Both the position numbers and the translations under genes were made by a program. The notes under the pieces were generated by a model. It ran no database searches, had not been told where the DNA came from, and was given only the letters and a program-made list of their open reading frames with translations. This document shows, in pieces, positions 6,655 through 11,351 of a stretch of 11,351 nucleotides of DNA. The stretch covers positions 1 through 11,351 of the forward strand of contig CANPZA010000038.1 of the NCBI GenBank assembly GCA_947588915.1, in the 5' to 3' direction. Origin of the DNA: an uncultured Clostridia bacterium. GTDB lineage: Bacteria > Bacillota_A > Clostridia > TANB77 > CAG-508. Position 1 is the stretch's first letter, and each line of letters opens with the position of its first letter.

Positions 6655-7800
6655 TTATCTACTTACATATGATAATGGATTTACAAATGATCCATTTATT
6701 TTCATTTCAAAATGTGCATGAACCCCTGTTGATGTTCCTGTAGAGCCTACTTTTAATACTGGTGTTCCTTTAGTTACAGTTTGACCTGCACTTACTAAAA
6801 TGCTTGAGCCATGTGCATATCTACTTTCGACTCCATTTCCATGATTTATTGAAACAAAATTGCCATATCCTCCATTATATGTAGCCAATGTAACAACTCC
6901 ATCTGCAACAGCAACAAAATTTGCTCCTAAAGGTGCTCCAGCTATGTCAATACCTGTATGCATCCTATAATCATGATAGATTGGATGGTATCTCATGCCA
7001 TAATTAGAAGATATTGAATAATATCCTGGAACTGGCCAGATATATTGTCCATTTGATGAACCAGTAAATTGTTGTATCTTATCTTCATATTTTTTGTTAG
7101 CTGCTTTAATTTGAGATTCAATTATCCTACTTTGTTCTTCTAAATAATCTATTTCTTTTTGTATATCTTGTTCTTCTTTTGATAATTTTGCAACTTGTGC
7201 ATTTTTCTCATTTTTTGCTGTTTGCAATTGTGTCGATACACTTTGTTTACTTGCTTTTGAAGTTGCTAATTCTTGTTTACTTGTTTCTAGTTCTTGTTTT
7301 GCTTGTTCTATTTCCTGCTTTTGTTTTTCAATTTTTTCTAATAATTCAGTATCTGCCTTAGCTACTTCAGAAACTAAATAATAATTTGAAATAAAATCAG
7401 TAATGCTTTCTGAACTTAGTAAGAAGTCTAGATAAGATGTTTCTCCTGCCATATATGTTTCAACTAATCTTTCATTTAATAACTTTTCTTGCTTTTCGTA
7501 GTTTTCTTGTGCTTCATTTAATTTTTTTTGAGATTCTTCTATTTTACCATTAAGAGTTGATATTTGGTTATCTAATTCATCTATTTGTGCTTGATAATTA
7601 TTGATTTGTGTTGTCAAGTTTTCTACTTCTTTTACTACTTCAGATTTTTGTGATTTGACATCTTCTAATTCTTCTTCAGCCTTATTAATTTTACTATTAA
7701 CATTATTTAAGTCTGATTGAGTTGCTGCAAAACAAATTGTACTAAACAATAATATTATACTAATTACTACTCCTATCATTTTAAATATTATTTTTTTCAT
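6655..7800 (-). CDS. Secreted coiled-coil M23 peptidase, second tandem copy
   Basis: EnvC/CwlO-like hydrolase, 381 residues: signal peptide (1-25, likely cleaved after CFA), coiled coil (about 28-245), then the M23/LytM domain (about 252-380). The zinc-binding set is complete: His281 and Asp285 (MHTGIDI), His330 (YAHGS), and His361/His363 (HAH). The mature protein has no cysteine, unlike the third copy. In the middle of the coiled coil, LVETYMAGETSYLDFLLSS and the following residues correspond to the helical tip that in EnvC, PcsB and CwlO contacts the large extracellular loop of FtsX; this part is almost identical to the third copy. It has a strong AGGAGG five bases before the ATG and lies 44 bases after the first copy. 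Whether it cuts peptidoglycan itself or activates an amidase is not shown; intact zinc ligands favour direct cleavage. Confidence 0.88.
   Translation of the reverse strand: MKKIIFKMIGVVISIILLFSTICFAATQSDLNNVNSKINKAEEELEDVKSQKSEVVKEVENLTTQINNYQAQIDELDNQISTLNGKIEESQKKLNEAQENYEKQEKLLNERLVETYMAGETSYLDFLLSSESITDFISNYYLVSEVAKADTELLEKIEKQKQEIEQAKQELETSKQELATSKASKQSVSTQLQTAKNEKNAQVAKLSKEEQDIQKEIDYLEEQSRIIESQIKAANKKYEDKIQQFTGSSNGQYIWPVPGYYSISSNYGMRYHPIYHDYRMHTGIDIAGAPLGANFVAVADGVVTLATYNGGYGNFVSINHGNGVESRYAHGSSILVSAGQTVTKGTPVLKVGSTGTSTGVHAHFEMKINGSFVNPLSYVSR
7285..7518 (-). repeat. Direct repeat copy 2 (docking-segment block in the second M23 gene)
   Basis: Partner of 6112-6345; see that entry for the hand alignment. 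It encodes residues 95-172 of the second M23 protein. The first M23 gene encodes the homologous segment with clearly lower similarity, so the pair arose after that copy diverged or was homogenised later. Confidence 0.85.
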
Positions 7801-7844
7801 AAGTTCCTCCTAGTTCTTTGTTTATTGCATATCTATTAGTATAT

Positions 7845-9020
7845 TTAATTATTATTTTGAGAATTTTCAGTGCCAGGTATTAAACCATTTGTAACATATG
7901 GTAATGGATCTGTTACTTGTCCATTTATTCTTACTTCAAAATGAGCATGTGGTCCTGTCGAAAATCCTGTTGATCCAACTTTTAATATTGCTTCTCCTCT
8001 TTTTACAATTTTACCTACTGGTACTAAAATTTCTGAGCCATGTGCATATAAAGTTGATATTCCTCCACCATGATCAATCATTACCATATTACCATATCCA
8101 GATGTCATTCCAGATTTTGTAACAATTCCATCATTTGCTGCTACGAAATTTGCTCCCATTGGTGCACTAATATCTAAACCTGTATGTAATTTATTAACAT
8201 GTAATATAGGATGTATTCTCATACCAAATTTTGAACTTATTCTGGTATATCCTGGAACTGGCCATGCTAGTTCTCCTCCTATATATTGTGTATCAATGCC
8301 TTGTTGCGCTACTGCAAGTATTTCTGCATTTACTTCATCATATTGTCTATTATATTCATCTATTTGTGTTTGTAATTCCTTTTCTTGATCTGATAATTTT
8401 GATATATAATTTTCTCTAACAGCTTTTGTATTTTCTAATACTTTAGCTGTTTTTGTTTGATTTTGCTTTATAGTTGCATATTCTTGCCTTGCTCTATCTA
8501 ACTTATTTTTTTCTGATTCTATTTTATCCTTTTGCTCTCCAATTTCTTCTACTAAAGCTGTATCATAACTTGCTAATTCTGTAATAAAAAAGTAATTAGA
8601 TAAAAATTCAGAAATACTTTTAGAGCTTAATATAACATCTAGGTATTGTATATCTCCTGATTTATACATTTCTACAAGTCTTGCTTCTAATACGGTTTTT
8701 CTTTTATTATATTGTTCTTCTGATATTTCTAACTTTCCTTCTACCTCATCAATCTGAGCCTGTAATTTAGTAATTTTAGTATTTAATTCTTCTAACTCTG
8801 TTTGAGATGTGGCAATTTTCTCATCCAATTTTTGAACCTGTTCTAGATTTGTAGATATTTCAGTTTGTACATCTTTTAATTCTTCTTCAGTATCATTTAT
8901 TTGTGTTTTCAACTCTTCTTGTTTAGTTTGTAAATCTGTCGTATTTTCTGCATATACATATGTAAGTATACTAAAACTACAAATCACGAAAGTTAAAACA
9001 ATACATAATAATTTACGCAT
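7845..9020 (-). CDS. Secreted coiled-coil M23 peptidase, first tandem copy next to ftsX
   Basis: EnvC/CwlO-like hydrolase and the most likely ancestral FtsEX partner, since it directly follows ftsX. It has 391 residues: signal peptide (1-24, likely cleaved after YVYA), coiled coil (about 26-240) with the tip segment LVEMYKSGDIQYLDVILSS (115-133), M23 domain (about 252-376), and a short polar Asn-rich tail. Zinc ligands are complete: His279 and Asp283 (LHTGLDI), His327 (YAHGS), and His358/His360 (HAH). The mature part has no cysteine. AAAGGAG lies five bases before the ATG. That AAAGGAG overlaps the predicted proper stop codon of ftsX, implying translational coupling; in the sequence as read, the frameshifted ftsX runs 28 bases into this gene. 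Confidence 0.9.
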   Translation of the reverse strand: MRKLLCIVLTFVICSFSILTYVYAENTTDLQTKQEELKTQINDTEEELKDVQTEISTNLEQVQKLDEKIATSQTELEELNTKITKLQAQIDEVEGKLEISEEQYNKRKTVLEARLVEMYKSGDIQYLDVILSSKSISEFLSNYFFITELASYDTALVEEIGEQKDKIESEKNKLDRARQEYATIKQNQTKTAKVLENTKAVRENYISKLSDQEKELQTQIDEYNRQYDEVNAEILAVAQQGIDTQYIGGELAWPVPGYTRISSKFGMRIHPILHVNKLHTGLDISAPMGANFVAANDGIVTKSGMTSGYGNMVMIDHGGGISTLYAHGSEILVPVGKIVKRGEAILKVGSTGFSTGPHAHFEVRINGQVTDPLPYVTNGLIPGTENSQNNN

Positions 9021-9937
9021 GTCTTCTCCTTTACACTTTCAAATATTTTCTCATAGAAATAACACTTCCGAACTGCACCTATTCCAATTCCTAATAACAT
9101 ATATACAAATATAATAGAATTGAACATATCTCCAAATGTTACAAGTCCCATATTTATTGCTTGTAAAAATTTAGAATTTACTGCACTTTCTGCTATAAAG
9201 CTATATGTTATTCCTACAATTATAATTGATATTATACTTGCAAATACTCCTATTATCATACCTTCTACAATAAAAGGCCATCTAATAAAACTATTTGTTG
9301 CTCCTACATATTTCATAATAGAAATTTCTTTTCTTCTTGCATGTACAGTAAGTTTTATTGTATTTGCTATAATAAATATTGATATAATAACTAATAAAAT
9401 TAAAATAACTCCTGTCACAATTTTAATTCCATTTGCTAAATTTATTAATGCTTCAACGGTTTGATCTTTACTTCTTATTTCTTTTATATTATCAAATGTT
9501 AGAATTTGATTTTGAACTTCTTGACTCAATTTCAAATCTGTTAATGTTACAACATAAGAAGCCGGAAAAATATTATTTTCTTCATATCCTTTTAATAAGT
9601 CTTTCCTATCTCCAAATCTTTCTTTCATTTGATTTAGAGCATCTTCTTTTGAGACAAATTCAGTTGTACTAACACCATTTAAACTTCTTATCTTTTCTTC
9701 CAACTCATCAATTTGTTCTTGTGAAGCAGTATCTTCAATAAATACTTGTATTCCTTGCTCTGATTCTACTTGATTTACAAAATGATTTATATTTTCAGTT
9801 AAAATTAAAAATATTCCAAAAATAATCATAGTTGCACACATAATCATAAGTGATGCACCAGTTGATTTTTTATTCTTAAAAACGTTTCCAAAACCTTCTC
9901 CAATAAAATATCCAAATCTATTATATTTCACAATCAT
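8993..9937 (-). CDS. ftsX: Cell-division permease FtsX (C-terminus frameshifted as read)
   Basis: Membrane half of the FtsEX complex. It does not transport; it passes FtsE ATPase cycles to extracellular peptidoglycan hydrolases. Topology: cytoplasmic N-terminus, TM1 (about 29-47), a large extracellular loop (about 48-168) that binds hydrolase coiled coils, then TM2 (171-192), TM3 (222-246) and TM4 (272-292), with the cytoplasmic RRKEISIMKYVGAT signature between TM2 and TM3. The ATG at 9937 (MIVKYNRFGY) is chosen over 9955 because AAGG lies five bases upstream; it overlaps the ftsE stop by 17 bases. As read, the protein after residue 289 becomes RKCYFYEKIF... and ends at 8993. Removing one base (G at 9070 on the plus strand) restores a normal tail, GSVISMRKYLKV, ending at 9031 with a total of 301 residues, the usual FtsX length. 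Confidence 0.92.
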   Translation of the reverse strand: MIVKYNRFGYFIGEGFGNVFKNKKSTGASLMIMCATMIIFGIFLILTENINHFVNQVESEQGIQVFIEDTASQEQIDELEEKIRSLNGVSTTEFVSKEDALNQMKERFGDRKDLLKGYEENNIFPASYVVTLTDLKLSQEVQNQILTFDNIKEIRSKDQTVEALINLANGIKIVTGVILILLVIISIFIIANTIKLTVHARRKEISIMKYVGATNSFIRWPFIVEGMIIGVFASIISIIIVGITYSFIAESAVNSKFLQAINMGLVTFGDMFNSIIFVYMLLGIGIGAVRKCYFYEKIFESVKEKTCVNYYVLF

Positions 9938-10607
9938 ACCCACCTTTTTTATCATCTCTTATTATTTCGCCTTTGCGTATATGGATAACTCTTTTTTTCA
10001 TTTTGTCTACTATATCTTTTGCATGTGTTGCAACTACTACAGTTGTACCTCTCATGTTAATATCATTTAATAGTTCCATAATATCCCAAGCTGTATCTGG
10101 ATCCAAGTTTCCAGTTGGTTCATCTGCAATTAACATTGATGGATTATTTACCAAAGCTCTAGCTAAGGCAACTCTTTGTTGTTCACCACCAGATAGTTCA
10201 TTTGGATACATTTTTGCCTTTCCACTTAATCCAACTAAAGAAAGCACCATTGGAACTTGTCTTCTAATATGTCTTGGTGTTGCTCTTACAATATACATAG
10301 CATATGCAACATTATCATAAACCGTTTTATCTGGTAATAACCTAAAGTCTTGAAATACAACTCCCATACTTCTTCTTAAATATGGAATCCTACTTGGTTT
10401 TAAAAATGTTGTATCTTTACCATTTATAATTAAATTTCCTGAAGTTGGTTCTTCTTCTTTCAATATTAATTTAATTAATGTTGATTTTCCACTTCCTGAT
10501 GAACCTACTAAAAAAGCAAATTCTCCCTTTTCTATAACAAAATTAGCATTTTTAACAGCTTTTGTTCCTGTATTATATGTCTTGGTCACATTTCTAAATT
10601 CTATCAT
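9921..10607 (-). CDS. ftsE: Cell-division ATP-binding protein FtsE
   Basis: Cytoplasmic ABC ATPase that pairs with FtsX to control septal or lateral wall hydrolases. The 228-residue length is typical. All ABC motifs are present: Walker A GSSGSGKST (35-43), Q-loop Gln86 in VFQDFRLL, signature LSGGEQQR (138-145), Walker B MLIADEP (158-164, Glu163 as general base), D-loop GNLD, and the H-loop His195 in VVATHAK. The FtsE-specific start MIEFRNVTKTY and the QDFRLLPDKTVYDNV stretch separate it from generic LolD-like ATPases. GAGGAGAG precedes the ATG by six bases. It is the first gene of the envelope cluster and overlaps ftsX. Confidence 0.96.
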   Translation of the reverse strand: MIEFRNVTKTYNTGTKAVKNANFVIEKGEFAFLVGSSGSGKSTLIKLILKEEEPTSGNLIINGKDTTFLKPSRIPYLRRSMGVVFQDFRLLPDKTVYDNVAYAMYIVRATPRHIRRQVPMVLSLVGLSGKAKMYPNELSGGEQQRVALARALVNNPSMLIADEPTGNLDPDTAWDIMELLNDINMRGTTVVVATHAKDIVDKMKKRVIHIRKGEIIRDDKKGGYDCEI

Positions 10608-10658
10608 TATATGCTCTCCTCATCTTTTTACTTATTATATATAAAACTATTCCTACTT

Positions 10659-10687
10659 ATCATAACAATAAAGTGCATTTTTTGCAA
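10659..10687 (-). promoter_or_regulatory. Promoter of the ftsEX-hydrolase-protease-pgsA cluster
   Basis: On the minus strand TTGCAA (10682-10687) is followed after 17 bases by TATGAT (10659-10664), with TG-T directly before the -10 (extended -10). It lies just after the transketolase terminator and about 50 bases before the ftsE ATG. No other convincing promoter was seen inside the cluster down to pgsA. Confidence 0.6.
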
Positions 10688-10701
10688 TACTTTTTAAGTA
10701 A

Positions 10702-10747
10702 AAAAATGATAGAAAATGTTGGGTTTTTTACATTTTCTATCATTTTT
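10702..10747 (-). terminator. Intrinsic terminator after the transketolase gene
   Basis: A perfect 18-bp stem (10702-10719 with 10730-10747) and a 10-nt loop, followed on the minus strand by a T-run. It separates the transketolase transcript from the ftsE promoter only 14 bases further on. The T-rich plus-strand flank would also allow function in the other direction, but no plus-strand gene ends here. Confidence 0.85.
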
Positions 10748-10784
10748 CTTAATTTTTCTTTCTTTTATATAATTCACAAAAAAT

Positions 10785-11351
10785 TTACAAAAACTTTTCA
10801 ACTATTGATTCTGCAGTAATTCCGAAATATTTCATCAATTCTTCTGCATTTCCAGATTTGCCAAAAACATCTTTTATTCCTAGTCTTTCTAACTTAGTTG
10901 GATATTCATCTGTTAATACTTCAGAAATTGCTGAGCCTAATCCACCTATTATATTATGATCTTCAATAGATACTAATTTCTTTGTTTCCTTAGCACATTT
11001 TAAAATCATTTCTCTATCTATAGGCTTAATCGTATGAATATCAACTACTCTAACATTTATTCCTTTTTCTTTTAAAATTTCTTGTGCTTTAATTGCTTCA
11101 CAAACAGTAACCCCTGTTGCAAATATAGTTCCATCTATCCCTTCTCCTAATTGAATAGCTTTTCCTATTTCAAATTTTTGATTTTCTTTATAAATAACAT
11201 TTGTTGCAAGCCTAGCTAGTCTCACATATACAGGTCCTTTTATTTTGCTAATCTCTTTAATTATCCATTTAGTCTGTATATCATCTGATGTAGATATAAC
11301 TGTCATATTAGGAAGTGTTCTCATTAGAGAAATATCTTCTATCATTTGATG
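10785..11351 (-). CDS. Transketolase, C-terminal subunit (partial, 5' end outside window)
   Basis: Part of the thiamine-diphosphate enzyme that transfers two-carbon ketol units in the non-oxidative pentose phosphate pathway. The frame is open to the window edge and reads His-Gln-Met-Ile-Glu-Asp there, matching the conserved (T/S)HQ-x-IEDI-x-LMR-x-(L/I)PNM of the pyrimidine-binding domain. The rest is the transketolase C-terminal domain, with ATGVTVCEA, VVDIHTIKPID and EDHNIIGGLGSA motifs. Clostridia usually encode transketolase as two proteins, an N-terminal and a C-terminal one of about 310 residues, and this end fits the latter, but the missing 5' half prevents proof that it is not a full-length enzyme. 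About 188 codons are visible. It ends in TAA and a strong terminator. Confidence 0.88.
   Translation of the reverse strand, partial: HQMIEDISLMRTLPNMTVISTSDDIQTKWIIKEISKIKGPVYVRLARLATNVIYKENQKFEIGKAIQLGEGIDGTIFATGVTVCEAIKAQEILKEKGINVRVVDIHTIKPIDREMILKCAKETKKLVSIEDHNIIGGLGSAISEVLTDEYPTKLERLGIKDVFGKSGNAEELMKYFGITAESIVEKFL

Noticed and set aside
5443..7800. Mobile element or phage lysin origin for the tandem M23 genes
   Set aside because: No transposase, terminal inverted repeats, integrase or holin gene is nearby, and base composition is like the neighbours. Simple tandem duplication explains them.
9120..9464. Open frame of about 114 codons on the plus strand inside ftsX
   Set aside because: It lies fully antisense to a well-supported membrane protein gene, has no ribosome binding site, and its hydrophobic composition is what complement reading of AT-rich DNA gives. 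Other plus-strand frames inside the minus genes are rejected for the same reason.

Overview
The window looks like a chromosomal segment of a low-GC Firmicute, most likely a Clostridia-type organism. The DNA is roughly 70-75% A+T, codons end mostly in A or T, ribosome binding sites are strong (AAAGGAG, AGGAGG), and the gene content is a conserved Gram-positive cell-wall and division set. I cannot name a genus from the sequence alone. No tRNA, rRNA, CRISPR array, transposase or phage gene was seen.

Layout from right to left, following the minus-strand genes. (1) 10785-11351 is the C-terminal part of a split transketolase, ending in a strong 18-bp hairpin terminator. (2) 10608 down to 3527 is a seven-gene, same-strand cluster: ftsE, ftsX, three tandem secreted coiled-coil/M23 (EnvC/CwlO-like) murein hydrolases, an S41 C-terminal processing protease (CtpA-like), and pgsA. 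(3) greA at 2921-3397 has its own promoter. (4) Two plus-strand genes, deoD (1913-2635) and a 53-codon small gene (2713-2874), converge on greA at a bidirectional terminator. (5) 1-1673 is a class B penicillin-binding protein of the MecA/PBP5/PbpC type on the minus strand. It starts from a near-consensus promoter divergent from deoD, and its 3' end lies outside the window.

How the genes fit together: FtsEX is an ABC-type signalling complex that, in studied bacteria, activates a coiled-coil-bearing peptidoglycan hydrolase at the septum or side wall. Here one FtsEX pair is followed by three candidate client hydrolases. Genes 2 and 3 share a 78-residue block with a single amino-acid difference, exactly where the coiled-coil tip should dock on FtsX, while their catalytic domains differ. 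One of these catalytic domains carries a six-cysteine decoration. The membrane-anchored CtpA-like protease and the PgsA lipid enzyme complete an envelope operon.

Two genes, the PBP and ftsX, are broken by single-base frameshifts. Both are repaired by deleting one C that sits directly before GGAA on the coding strand. The shared signature suggests a systematic sequence error more than two independent mutations. The deoD 5' leader may be structured: a 9-bp perfect inverted repeat closes about 92 nt just before the ribosome binding site.
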